Shown here one piece after another: positions 13,601-23,300 of a DNA stretch of 64,000 nt. A model generated the notes under the pieces. That model searched no databases, was not told where the DNA came from, and was given only the letters and a program-made list of their open reading frames with translations. Location: the NCBI GenBank assembly GCA_949752795.1, contig OX457061.1, positions 7,623,239 through 7,687,238 of the forward strand, written 5' to 3'. A program made the translations under genes and the position numbers. Numbering within the stretch: the stretch's first letter is position 1; each line of letters begins with the position of its first letter. Source of the stretch: Hyperoodon ampullatus (Eukaryota > Chordata > Mammalia > Artiodactyla > Ziphiidae).

Positions 13601-14133
13601 ATGCAGTGACCACGCCCCCATTAAAGTTCCCAGGTCCGTCCAACGTTGTCTAAAAATTTGGTCATTTCACTGGCAGCAATAGGTTAGGTCCTGTTAACCG
13701 TTCACCACTAAATCTGGATCTCCTAACACAAGAGACGCGCAGTAACCTAACTGACCCTGAGAGGCCAGGATTGCTCTGACAACATAGGCGCAGGCACCTA
13801 ACGCCAGCTGCGGGGAGCAATGAAGCCTTCAAAGAGCACCTCTGAAGGGGAGCTCCACGGAAGGTCAGAATAGGAGAGAGACGGTGATGCACACACAGGA
13901 GTCAAGCAGCAAACCCGGGCTGTTACAAGAACGCACGGGTTCCCTGGCGCAGGACATGCCAAGGGCTAAGGAAGAGCAGAGTCCCGCGACGAGGGGCAGG
14001 AAGGACCACCGCCCCCTTTGGGGCCACTGCTCACCTCGCCCCGCAGCAGCCAATCGCGGTGGTAGCAAAGGCGACCTTTGTCAGACCTGCGCAGCGCCTG
14101 CAGGGTCTCCCAGGAGCGACTCTCGGAAGGCAT
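1493..14133 (-). CDS. GLE1: GLE1 RNA export mediator, 5' part of gene (coding exons 1-3, continues off left edge)
   Basis: Three exons with correct GT/AG borders join in frame (99 + 222 + 111 nt) and encode residues 1-144 of a GLE1 orthologue starting [14 protein letters not shown]1 acts at the cytoplasmic face of the nuclear pore, where with inositol hexakisphosphate it activates the DEAD-box helicase DDX19 to release mRNA-protein complexes; it also acts in translation. From family knowledge, the extreme N-terminus binds the nucleoporin NUP155, and the coiled coil used for self-association starts around residue 136, so this window holds the pore-binding end, a Ser/Pro-rich linker and the first residues of the coiled coil. 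The catalytic-activator domain is outside the window. Introns are about 6.7 kb and 5.5 kb and filled with repeats. I chose the ATG at 14,133 because it matches the known mammalian start. No frame break was seen. Confidence 0.95.
1960..2430 (+). repeat. Old interspersed repeat, family not named
   Basis: The ending GCTTAAGCTAGTTTAAACTG followed by GGTTTCTGTTACTT is a widely dispersed ancient mammalian repeat end that I recognise but cannot assign to a family. Confidence 0.4.
2490..2630 (-). repeat. MIR-like SINE relic
   Basis: TTTACAGATGAAGAAACTGAGG core, reverse orientation. Confidence 0.65.
2645..4165 (-). mobile_element. Old L1 fragment
   Basis: Antisense L1 3' region (CACATCATTGTCAGCATTTG, ATTTGCATTTCTTTAATGGC), split by a short SINE at 3,775-3,982. 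No intact frame. Confidence 0.8.
3775..3982 (-). mobile_element. CHR-type SINE, short form
   Basis: Poly(T) then GCGGTACGCGGGCC, ends CCAGGGAAGCCC. TSD GATTAAGTTTTT at about 3,764 and 3,983. Inserted in L1. Confidence 0.94.
4345..5575 (+). mobile_element. Old L1 3' fragment
   Basis: Sense L1 text: AAATGCAAATCAAAACCA, GATGGCTTTTGT, GTGGAATATTATTCAGCC, AACATGGATGAACCTTGAAG. Interrupted by a SINE at 5,046-5,388. Confidence 0.85.
5046..5388 (-). mobile_element. CHR-type SINE, long form
   Basis: GGCTGCATTGGGTCTTCATT to CACCAGGGAAGTCC in reverse orientation, inside the L1. Confidence 0.93.
5580..6310. other. GLE1 intron 2, no feature recognised
   Basis: AT-rich sequence with no repeat or exon that I can name. 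Confidence 0.5.
6311..6630 (+). mobile_element. CHR-type SINE, long form
   Basis: AGGACTTCCCTGGTGGTGCAG to (AAAT)n tail; several base changes from the other long copies. Confidence 0.93.
7136..7357 (-). CDS. GLE1: GLE1 coding exon 2
   Basis: Encodes residues 34-107: [12 protein letters not shown], then a Ser/Pro-rich stretch with QPSFVPKSP, ending in TPNGTK. The acceptor is CCCTCTAG|GATG and the donor AAG|GTAAGG. Phase 0 on both sides, 222 nt. The low-complexity linker diverges faster than the flanking exons, as expected for a disordered region. Confidence 0.96.
7480..7503. repeat. (ATAC)n microsatellite
   Basis: Six tetranucleotide units in GLE1 intron 1, directly upstream of exon 2. Confidence 0.9.
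7619..7840 (-). mobile_element. CHR-type SINE, short form
   Basis: Perfect 13-bp TSD TATTATCCTTTTA at 7,606-7,618 and 7,841-7,853; (TTTA)n tail on the left. Confidence 0.95.
8045..8395 (-). mobile_element. Old L1 3'-end fragment
   Basis: Antisense L1 terminus: TTTTATTGAAAAATAATTGAC and CCTCCTCCCCCAAGATTC. Confidence 0.7.
8625..8957 (+). mobile_element. CHR-type SINE, long form
   Basis: TSD AGAAAAGTGSTTACT on both sides; (AATT)n tail. Confidence 0.94.
9165..9355 (+). repeat. MIR relic
   Basis: GGGCAAATTACCTAACCTC, TCTGTGCCTAAACTTCATTTC and GTACCTGGCACATAATAG in sense order. Confidence 0.85.
9370..9610 (+). mobile_element. MER5A (hAT-Charlie) element
   Basis: GGTAATGTCTGGAGACATTT, TTGGTTGTCACGACTGGGAG, AGGCCAGGGATGCTG and AATTATCTGGCTGAGCCC match the MER5A plan. 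Confidence 0.88.
10074..10444 (+). mobile_element. CHR-type SINE, long form with extra internal modules
   Basis: TSD AAGTTCATTTGT at 10,062-10,073 and 10,445-10,456. The CACAACTACTGAAGCCCGTG module is repeated more often than in other copies. Confidence 0.95.
10718..10766. repeat. Perfect 22-bp inverted repeat with 5-nt loop
   Basis: Left arm 10,718-10,739 and right arm 10,745-10,766 are exact reverse complements; the loop is AGGTG. The right arm continues normal L1 sequence; the left arm is an inverted copy of it. Confidence 0.97.
11472..11682 (-). mobile_element. CHR-type SINE, short form
   Basis: TSD CCATATGTCTGTTTTT at 11,456-11,471 and 11,683-11,698; (TTTG)n tail. Confidence 0.95.
12481..12532 (+). 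repeat. 26-bp tandem duplication in L1
   Basis: Two units beginning GTCCCACAATAAAAGTAGCT and GTCCCATAATAAAAGTAGCT, period 26. Confidence 0.85.
12606..12870 (+). mobile_element. Old L1 fragment, opposite to its neighbour
   Basis: Sense L1 text such as GACAAACTAGAAAAAAGGAT, ATAAAGAACTTATAAAATAT and CAATAGAAAAATGAGCAAAA. Confidence 0.7.
12899..12976 (+). repeat. 39-bp tandem duplication
   Basis: Units at 12,899-12,937 and 12,938-12,976, each starting GAACCCATGAGGAT, with three to four differences. Confidence 0.85.
12977..13560. other. GLE1 intron 1 near promoter; unnamed old repeat
   Basis: GTAACCAAGTGATCAAGGTG, GAGCATCACCAGTG and TTCCTGCCAAGAATGCATAA belong to a dispersed mammalian repeat that I recognise but cannot name. 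No exon seen. Confidence 0.35.
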
Positions 14134-14410
14134 GGCTTGCCCCGCTACAGCTCTCCAGGGGCGCCGCTTGTGACAAAACAAGTCCTCGAATCAGCCGACC
14201 GGAAACAGCTGCTCGCTTCCGCTTCCGGGGCGCACACGTAGCGGCGCTGTTCAACCCCACCCCTAACTGCTGCATGGCCCCGCCTCCGGCGCTGAGCCCG
14301 CCCACCAACGCGCCTGCGCACAGGGCTTGGTCCGAGGCTCGCTGCCCTGCAGGGACCTCGGACGTGGGGGCTTCAGAAGGCCGCGCCTTCCAGGTTGCAG
14401 AAAACTGAAT
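13700..14410 (-). promoter_or_regulatory. GLE1: GLE1 CpG-island promoter and 5' UTR
   Basis: GC- and CpG-rich block around the first GLE1 exon. Just upstream of the start codon are clustered ETS-type GGAA cores: CCGGAA at 14,199-14,204 (plus) and GGAAG cores on the minus strand at about 14,216-14,228. No TATA box was seen, which is typical of a housekeeping promoter. The transcription start is probably at 14,180-14,240, but the sequence alone does not fix it. Confidence 0.75.
14035..14133 (-). CDS. GLE1: GLE1 coding exon 1
   Basis: Encodes residues 1-33, from [11 protein letters not shown] to DWLLRGE. The donor is GAG|GTGAGC, with its GT at 14,034-14,033, in phase 0. It lies inside a CpG island. 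Residues 1-29 correspond to the NUP155-binding tail described for human GLE1. Confidence 0.96.
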
Positions 14411-14414
14411 AGGT

Positions 14415-15135
14415 ATTGATGAGCATGTGGAGAAATTGGAACCCTCATACATACGCTGCCAGTGGGACTCTAAAATAGGTCAACTCCTGTGGAAGACAGT
14501 CTGGCAGTTCATCAAAAGGTTAAAGAGGGACTTCCCTGGCAGTGGTTAAGACTCGTGCGCTTCCACTGCAGGGTGCGCGGGTTCCATCCCTGGTCGGGGA
14601 ATTAAGATCCCGCCTGCCTGCGGCCAAAAATAAAGTTATCATTAACCCAGCAGTTCTACTAAATATATACGCAAAAGAAATGTGTCCACAAAAAACTGGT
14701 AGAATATTGAATTACTTGTAACAGCCAAAAAATGGAAACACGTGTTCGTCAACCAATGAGTCAATAAAATATGGTGTATCCACACAAAGTAATATTATTG
14801 GGCCATAAAAATGAAGTACAAATACACGCTACGACATGAACCTTGAAAACATCGTGCTGAGTGAAAGAAGCCAGTCACAATATGGTATGATTTATGTGAA
14901 ATGTCCAGAGTGACAAAGCCAGAGAAACAGAGACTGTTAGTGGTTGCCAGGGGCTGGGGGGAGGGGAATGGGGAGCAGCTGCTAATGGTATGGGTTCCAC
15001 TGGGGTGTGATGACAGTGTTCGAGAATTAGATAAAGATGGTGGTCGCACAACTTTGACTACACTAAAAGCCACTGAATTACACACTTTAAAAGAGTGAAT
15101 TTTATGTGAATTATATCTCAGTAAATGAAATGTTC
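14415..15135 (+). mobile_element. Old L1 3' fragment next to the GLE1 promoter
   Basis: TGTGGAGAAATTGGAACCCTC, ACATGAACCTTGAAAACATC and TAGTGGTTGCCAGGGGCTGG; begins right at the CpG-island edge and carries a minimal SINE. Confidence 0.85.
14527..14634 (+). mobile_element. CHR-type SINE, minimal form, with a head deletion
   Basis: CTTCCCTGG is followed directly by CAGTGGTTAAGACTCG, so bases of the A-box region are missing; ends CGGCCAAAAATAAAG. Confidence 0.88.
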
Positions 15136-15639
15136 ACTATTGCCTGAGGCCAGCTTTAACTAGGACCCTTTAACTTTTGACCCTTTTGCCCATTTCATGG
15201 GATCTCAGTCTGAGGCAGAAAGGAAAACTCTCGAGTTTGAAGCAATATAAACATTTCCCACAAACTCTCTGGACTTTTTGGAATACAACATTTTACGAAG
15301 AAAAATAGAACGCTCTTGGGAGAATCCCAGCAATGGACCGGAAAAGAGGTGTTTCCTGCACCATCGTTACAAATAGCAGAACCCTGCACTGAGGAGGTTT
15401 TCATTAGTTTGACAAAAACAAGAATAATGAGATATACAGAAATGTATGCACATTGGTGTAAGTTTGCCAACTGTCTTTTCTTAGGAAGAGCTTTCATACA
15501 TTGTATGAAAGTTCAAGTCCATTTATGTTAAGGGTGTGAAAATAGGCTTGGTTTTGTGGCAGTGGTAGCTGGTAGTAGTGATTTCAGTGACCTTCCTTGG
15601 CAAAATTAAAAGCTGGAAATAAAATTAAAAACAAAACAA
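15136..15639. other. Intergenic DNA between GLE1 and ODF2
   Basis: No gene or nameable repeat seen apart from ordinary AT-rich sequence. Confidence 0.5.
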
Positions 15640-15884
15640 GGGCTTCCCTGGTGGCGCAGTGGTTGAGAGTCCGCCTGCCGATGCAGGGGACACGGGTTCG
15701 TGCCCCGGTCCGGGAGGATCCCACATGCCGCGGAGCGGCTGGGCCTGTGAGCCATGGCCGCTGAGCCTGCGCGTCCGGAGCCTGTGCTCCGCAACGGGAG
15801 AGGCCACAACGGTGAGAGGCCCGCGTACCTCAAAAAAAACCTAAATAAATAAATAAAAATAAAAACAAAACAAACAAACAAAAA
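15640..15884 (+). mobile_element. CHR-type SINE, short form
   Basis: Ends GCGTACCTC then an A-rich tail with AAAT and AAAC repeats. ATTAAAAGCTGGAAA occurs on both sides (15,605 and 15,895). Confidence 0.94.
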
Positions 15885-16387
15885 ACCCTAAAACATTAAA
15901 AGCTGGAAACTACGCATGTCTCCAAAATGGGGGGATGGGGGGCGGGGGCGGTTCTGGTAGTGGAATCCAGATGCCTGGGTGGGAGCCATTGCTTTTGAGG
16001 ATGTAGGGGAACTCTTGGACTTGGGTTAGAGTGGCTGAGAGAGGACCAGACTGGATCACCCAGAGGTCAGTACCAGCATAGTACACTAAATTTGCTCTCT
16101 TCTTTCTGAAGAATTTTTTTTTCTTTTAAATACAGGAAAATGTGAAGAGAAAATAGCCCATAATCTTATCATTCAGAAAGCAATTAACATTAAAAAAATA
16201 GTAATACATACACATCCCATCTTCCTCCTAACAGCTAAAGTAGTCTGCCCTCACACACTGAGCAGTGCCCTTCAGTGTGTCTCCTCCAGGCCTTTCATGG
16301 GATTGTAAGTGAAAGCACACAAAGGAGAAAGAGCCAACCTGGCCAAAATGAAATGAGGAGTCTCATACACGAAGTCCTTTAAAAACA

Positions 16388-17177
16388 TTTACTGGCTTTC
16401 CTGTAGCATTTTACTGAATCATTTTTAGAAGAGGGCTGGGGTGGGTAAAGGAAATCATCCAATGGAGCCTTAAATACTGATTATAAAAGCTTTTTGTAAA
16501 ACAATACACGTTTCAAGAATAAATGCATTCCACAGATACAAACCTGGCAAAGAGAAAAATCAATGAGATTGCGATTGTACTTTTACAAGGCGAACTGGAC
16601 ATAAGCCCTCGAGTGTCTATTGGCAAGTGCTTGAGGGCAAGTGGCCTTGAGGAAACTTGGCCATGAGAGGTTTCCACTGGGCTTGGGAGGGGAGCACCTT
16701 GGGGAAAACACTGTACCCATGAAATAAGGAAAACAGCAAGTGAACATGAGGAGCGGTGAGGACCTCTTGCGAACAGCTCCTGCTGGTTCAGGTCAGGGAA
16801 AACCCAAGAGACAGTCCTAAAAAGAAGAGAGCTGTAAGGGAACTGGAGGGCAAGACCAGTCCAAACATTCTCTTGGGAAAGGAATGAGCAAAGTCACGGT
16901 GAGTTACAATCTGACCCTAATAGTAGTAACTTTAAGGCCTGTCAGGGTAATTAAAAACTTCCGTCAGGCGATGCTGTCGGAGAGGAGAGAACAAAGTGGG
17001 TTCTGCTTCATCCCCTGCTGCTTCAGGCACTTTTCTGGAGCTAGTAGCCAAGACAAGACCCTGAACATACTTCGTCACAGGACGAGAGAGGAAAACCAAC
17101 AGGCCTTCCGGGTATGGCTTAGCAACGCCTCAGTTCCCACGGCATCCATCCGAGCTCCTAGCCCAAGAGTGGCCGCC
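16388..17177 (-). other. ODF2: Probable ODF2 3' UTR
   Basis: Region downstream of the ODF2 stop, free of recognisable SINE or L1. I found no canonical AATAAA or ATTAAA on the minus strand here. Two weaker AGTAAA hexamers occur at 16,415-16,410 and 16,393-16,388, followed by a GT-rich stretch, so the end point is a guess. Confidence 0.4.
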
Positions 17178-17366
17178 TTAGGCAGGAGGAGACCGGGAGC
17201 GGATGGGAGAGCTCGTTAGGTAGGAAGTGTAGGGACCATCCCCGAACACGTTGGCATAGGACGACTTGAGGAACTGGACGTAGTTCTGCATGCTGCGGTT
17301 GGTGCTCTCCGACTGCTCCAGGCGGTCTTTCAGGTCTTGCAGGCGGCTCTGGTAGCGGCGGTCCGC
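17178..17366 (-). CDS. ODF2: ODF2 last coding exon (residues 768-829 and stop)
   Basis: Begins ADRRYQSRLQDLKDRLEQSE and ends RSRSPPA followed by TAA at 17,180-17,178. Acceptor CTCTTAG|GCGGAC. This end belongs to the C-terminal part that distinguishes cenexin from the shorter sperm-tail forms in the literature. Confidence 0.97.
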   Translation of the reverse strand, partial: ADRRYQSRLQDLKDRLEQSESTNRSMQNYVQFLKSSYANVFGDGPYTSYLTSSPIRSRSPPA

Positions 17367-20300
17367 CTAAGAGGAGGAACGGGGCCGGGGCCAAGTGTGT
17401 GTGACGTCCAGAACAGACAAACCCATAGCGACAGAGACTTTATTAGTGGTTGCCAGGGGTTGAGGGCAGGGGAACGGGAGTGGCTGCTAACGGGTAATTT
17501 TCTTTCTGAAAACATTCTATACCTGGATTGTGGTGATAATGGCACAACACTGAATATACTCAGAACCACTGAACTGTGCAATTTGAATGAAGGAATGTTA
17601 CGGTAAATGCTGTCTTAACAAAACTGTTAATAAGAAAGGGGGGCACTTTTCCCTGGTGGCGCAGTGGTTGAGAGTCCGCCTGCCGATGCAGGGGACGCGG
17701 GTTCGTGCCCTGGTCCGGGAAGATCCCACGTGCCGTGGAGCGGCTAGGCCCGTGAGCCATGGCCACTGAGCCTGCGTGTCCGGAGCCTGTGCTCCGCAAT
17801 GGGAGAGGCCACAACAGTGAGAGGCCCGCGTACCGCAAAAAAAAAAAAAGGGGGGTTGGCCTGGGATATCCTGAAGGGATGGCAAAGTGATGCGAGAAAA
17901 ATAAAACCATGTCATATTCATAAAAACAACGGAACATCTTGCCCTGCAGGCGCCAGGAAGCTCAGATCTCAGCCCACTCCCTTCTTGTCTGCTCCTACCC
18001 CATCCTCCCACCCCCAGCCCGACTCACATCGTCCCGGCTCCGCCGGAGCTGGCTGAGTTCAGTCTTGGTCCTGCTCAGCTGGGCCTCAAGGTCCAGGATT
18101 TTGTTCTGGGCTGCTCGCTCCTTGGAGGCTGCGTGCTCCTTGGTTTGTTCCACCTGCCCGAAAGGCACAGAGGTGGGGCTGGCTTACCTGGCATGGGGAA
18201 CACCTGGTAAAGAGAAGGCTGGGCCGCTCCCACTAGCTGGTCTCGCTGCGGACAATTCTCTGGAGCCTCAGGGCAGGAGCAAACTATGGGGACAACTTCT
18301 GCAACCCCGCTTTACCTGCCCTTTGCCAACGCTCCATGAGTCATCACCTAAGACGTGGTACACGTGTCTGATGCCCACTCAGGCAGCAATCAAAGGAGCA
18401 GTTATGAATAAAGTGCCAAGTCCTTTACAATAATTGCTCACTTGATCCGTATGATGATTTCATGAGGCAGGTACTACTTCTATATGCCCATTTCTCAGAT
18501 GGAGAGATAGGCTCAGAGAGGTTAGGTGATTTGTCCAAAGACACAGAGATAGGTTAGTAATAGAATTGAGACTGACCTGCCTCCTGGCATCTTCAATGGC
18601 GCTCTCCAACTGCCTCGCCAGGGTCCCACATTCCCGGGTTTTCTCCTCTAGTCGCAGCTGGCACTGGTGGATTGCCTCCTCCCTCTTGGCAATCACCTGT
18701 AGGAACTCGATATTCTGGGCACTGGTCGCCTCCAGTTTCCTAGGTGAAAGCATTCAATCAGGTCCTGCTCGTCCCCCTACCTGTCCGGTTCCACACAGCC
18801 GGGGGCTGCCAGCCACCCCGGGCTGGGGTTCTCATCACATCAAGAATCTCCAAGGAACAACAGGAATAAACCAAAGAAATCTGCTGAGCAGCAAGGCGGC
18901 AAGGAGCTGTACGAAGAGTGGGAGAAGCACAGACTGACTGCGGCTGTGCTAAGTCTGTATGTCATCACGTGTAATATGGCAACTTGCGGCTCAGGCAGGT
19001 GGGTTCCATCATGATTCCCACTTTACAGATGAAGAAACTGAGCCGAAGACAGGTGAAATCATTGGCTGAGGCCAGCATAGCTAGCACGTCTGTCACCGAA
19101 ACCTACGTGCTCAACTTCTTCTGTTCACTGTTGCCTCCCTCAGCAAAGGGACTTCAGCTGCGCCACTCAACATCATACTTGACCAGCCATGGGGCAGCAG
19201 TGACCATCCCGTGTGTACACATGGTCCCTGCTGCACTTCCAGAGCACCTTCCAATTTAAGGAGCTCTGCAAGTCCTGCTGAATCCAGGTACATCTTCGAG
19301 GCCAGCAGAGTAGAGGTGGAGCCCAGGGGAGACCACCTGCTTTAACTCCCTGCTGGCAGGCTGTGTGAGCCACCTGGGCCAGTTACAGCCTCCTGGGACC
19401 CCAAGCCTTTCACCTCTGAAAACTGAGGCTCCAGCCCTTATTTTACACATGCTAAAAGCCCTGGAGGAAGACAGTCTAAGTCGCAGCTTTGCCAAGTACC
19501 AGCTATGTGACCTTGGGCAAGTCACTTAACCTCTCCCTGAGCTCAGTTTCCTCACATCTAAAATATCAACTCGTATATACTGACCTATATGGCACATTTT
19601 TGCATGCCAGGTAATGTGCTAAGCCCTTGGAGGATTATCTCATGGAGGACTCACAATAATCCCATGAGCTGGACTGTTATCCCTACCTTGGTCCCTTTCT
19701 CAAGATGAGTAAACAGAAATTCAAAGGGTGAAATGACTTGCTCAAGATCACAATGCAGGTTAAGTGGCCAAGTTGGGACCAAGGGCCAGAGCTTCCGATT
19801 CCAAAACGTGTCCTCTTTACCCGACTGCTTCCAACAGTCCGTGAGGAACAGGGAAGAACAGATCAGAAAGGTCTTGGGAAGGACGATCGGGAACAAAGAG
19901 CAGAACGGGGGGAGGCCCCCACCGCAGCATCCGGGCCCTGCCGGTTTGCTTGGATGAAGCGTACCTTTCTGACAGGTGATGCGGGTGGATGGTCTGACCT
20001 TGATCACACTGTTATGGTGTCCCCCCTGGCCGGAGACCACCTTCCTCTCTCCCACAACGCCTACCACTGCAATGGAAGCAGCTTTTCCTCTAAGGTCTGC
20101 CTAGTACCTTCCAGGGCCTTGAGTCCCTCAAACACTTCTGCACACTAAGCCCAAAGCAGCTAAGTGGCTGAAAGTCTCAGGTCCTAGGAAGAGGACGGAG
20201 ATGGGACCAAGTGCCTCTAACCTCTCCAGTTCATCCACCTTCAGACTCAGCTGTTTATTTTCCTTCTGGGAAGCCTGATGTTTCTCTCTCGCCATCTCCA

Positions 20301-23300
20301 GCTTGTCCCCCTGATGTTCGATCTAAAATGACAGGAACACAGACTGGTTTGTGAAAGAGCTTCCCGGTACAGCCCTCCCTTCTCCCTGTGACCTGTCATC
20401 CACACCCAGGAGAGAGGCACACTGCCCTCAGCAGGCATCTGAGTCTCAACGCACAACCTGGAGGAGAGGGGAGAGCGGGGACAGGTTAGGCCCGACCCCC
20501 GAGACTGAAGGCTTTCCCGCACCGACAGAAGCCAGCTTCGATCCTGAAGAGCCACGACGACACTTCCTTGATCAGCAGAGGCCAGTCAGTGGGATCTGGG
20601 CAGACGTGAGAAGGCAGAAGCAGACGGCAGGCCTAACTGGCCCACATGACACACCACGGAGCTTTACCGAGGATGTTGTTGGGACCGCTGAGTGCATTCT
20701 TCTTAACTGGGGACAAATGCAGGCAAGGCCACAGGAAATCTACTGAGTCCTTCCGGCTGGCAAGTTTGAGAAGTTATCCAGAAGGCTGCTTTCTGCAGAA
20801 GCCTCAGACGTCTGGGCCTGAAAGGCCCTGAGAATGCTCAGGTTCGAGAGAAGCCTGGTGATTAAAGAGTGCTGAGAACCTGGGCTTGGGAACCAGACAG
20901 AGCTGGCTGGATTCCAATCCCTGTTGACAAGTATTAGCTCTGTGACCTCAGGCAATGACTTCTCCCCTCTATGCCCTGGGCTGCTTTCTGTAAAATGGGG
21001 AAAATAAGACCCCTTACAAAGTTCCTGGGAGAATTCAATGAGGGAACGCTGGAGCACCGAGCACGTGCTCAAACAATGGTAGCTACTTTCACTGGTACTA
21101 CAAGGAAGCAGGTTAAGAGAGGGGGAAGGGTCGGGCTTCCCTGGTGGCGCAGTGGTTGAGAGTCCGCCTGCCGATGCAGGGGACACGGGTTCGTGCCCCG
21201 GTCCGGGAAGATCCCACATGCCGCGGGGCGGCTGGGCCCGTGAGCCATGGCCGCTGAGCCTGCGCGTCCGGAGCCTGTGCTCCGCAATGGGAGAGGCCAC
21301 AACAGTGAGAGGTCCGCGTACCGCAAAAAAAAAAAAAAAGAGAGGGGAAGGGTCTTGCCCAAGGTCACAGTGCAGACGAGAGGCATAGCATTTCTTAGAC
21401 ACCGTAGGCTTGGTTCCAGTAACCCAGAGGCAGACTGCTTCTGGTAGAAAGGAAGTCCTCTTTCAGGACCCCTAGCTCAGGCAAGGGGTCTGTTAAGACT
21501 ACAGAAAGGCAGCTAAAGCAAGAGAAAGATGGAAAAAAAGAAAACCTATGGCTTGGTGTCTGCTGGTGGTGCATGGCTGAGGGCAGCAGTGGAACGTGGA
21601 GGGCAGAGGCCGGCGGAGACTTGGAACCCTCGGGGAGGGGCAAGAGCAGGAGGGCCCGGCAGCTCCAATCGAGTGGCGGCTCCTGTAACTAAAATCACTT
21701 TGTGCAAACACAAGGCATTTGGCACACCAGACTTTTATTTCACAGCACTGATGATAGCTCACTCCTCTGAGAAAGCGGCAGCCAAGAAAAAGGAAGTGGT
21801 CCTCTCTGGGTCGGGGGGTGCGTGCAGCTCATCTTGGTAAGCGGGCCCCTGCTCGGGCCACTTCGCGGGAACCTCTCTGCCAGTCCCTTACCTGGCTGCG
21901 CAGGTCTGATATGATGGCTGTGAGGTCGATGTTCTTCCTCTCATAGCCCTGCAGCTGGTCTTGGCACTCTGCCAGCTTAGCCTCCGTGATCTTGAGAATA
22001 TCAGGCAGCTGCTGCAGGTCAGCCAGCTGGGACTGGAACTGCCTCCGCGCCTGGAGCGGGAGACAGGGGCCCACCGTTGGGAAGGGTCTGGCTGCTGAAG
22101 AGGCCAGGCAGAGTGCTTTGGATTTAGGGCAGGGCCGCCCTCAGTCCCCAGAAAGGATCCTGAAAGATCCACGGGCAGAAGCGCGGCCTCCCTGCAGGCC
22201 ACTGAGGGTGTCTAGCTGTTCCCTGGGGGGACACACTTGGCCCTGACTGGCCACCTGAGCTGCCACCCCTTCAGTCATTGAAGAATAATGGCAACCATGT
22301 AGCAAACTCCGGGACCCAGGCATCACTTATTAAATTCATACAACAACCTATTAAGTAGGTGCTGTTATCCCCATATGAGGACGCTGAGGATCAAAGGATC
22401 ATTTGCCCACGGTCACTCAGCTACAAACTGGCCGAGGCAGGATTCAAGTCTAGTCTAACCTCAGAGCCCCTAGGAAGGCAATCACGATGCTCTAGGTCAG
22501 AGGGAAAAAGCGACGACCTATCTGGTCTTAGCCCATCCTTGCATTAACGAGGAGCCTGAGGACTAGAGAGGAGAGAGGCAGTGACTTGCCCAAGGTTATG
22601 CAACAAGTTAATGGCTGAGCCTGGACTCAGTCCATCTCCAAGGTTACTATTAAGATGACCCCTTTGCTTCTAGAGAGCCAAGTCGTCTCTAGAAGAATAA
22701 GGCTCTTTGGGGAAGGGGACAGGAGGAACACTTTCGGTTGGCACCAAATAAAGACACCACACAGAATGCAATAGGCACAGTTAAGGCCTGACGGATCTGT
22801 GGATTTGAATCCACTTGGATATTCCAAGCAGGGGAAACTTTTTTTTAAGGAAAGTGAAGAAAGAAGGAAACCAGGATGAGAAAGAGGGATAATGAGGAAG
22901 CAGGAGAGAAGGAAGAGAGGAGACGAGGAAGGAGAGAGTACATACACGGTGGAGTGGACCAGCCCAGCAATAAGAACCTTCATGAATCTCTGTCATCCGC
23001 ATCGGAGAGGGCCAATGACAAACAACACGGACAGACTGACAGACATGGGACTGGGTACGGGAAGAAGGCGAGGAAGGAGAGCAATACCGTTTCAATCTCT
23101 TTGTTCATCTCATCTTTAAGGATCTTGTTCTCTTTGTCACAGCGTTCCAGCCGGGCAGCCACTTCATCAGCCTCCAGTCTGGTCTTCATCACCTGGGGAC
23201 CAAGAAAGCATCGGGCCATCTTGGGCAGAGCCAAGTTTTGGTGAAAAACACCTTCCCAGGAGGGGCCTTATGGTGAGTCTCCATCCCAGCCTGCTGGGAG

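Noticed and set aside
14133..14181. Upstream N-terminal extension of GLE1
   Set aside because: The frame is open upstream of the ATG, but only through non-ATG codons; the known mammalian start is at 14,133.
20740..21402. 220-codon minus-strand frame
   Set aside because: Its core is the antisense translation of a short SINE; the same peptide text recurs at every minus-frame SINE in the window.
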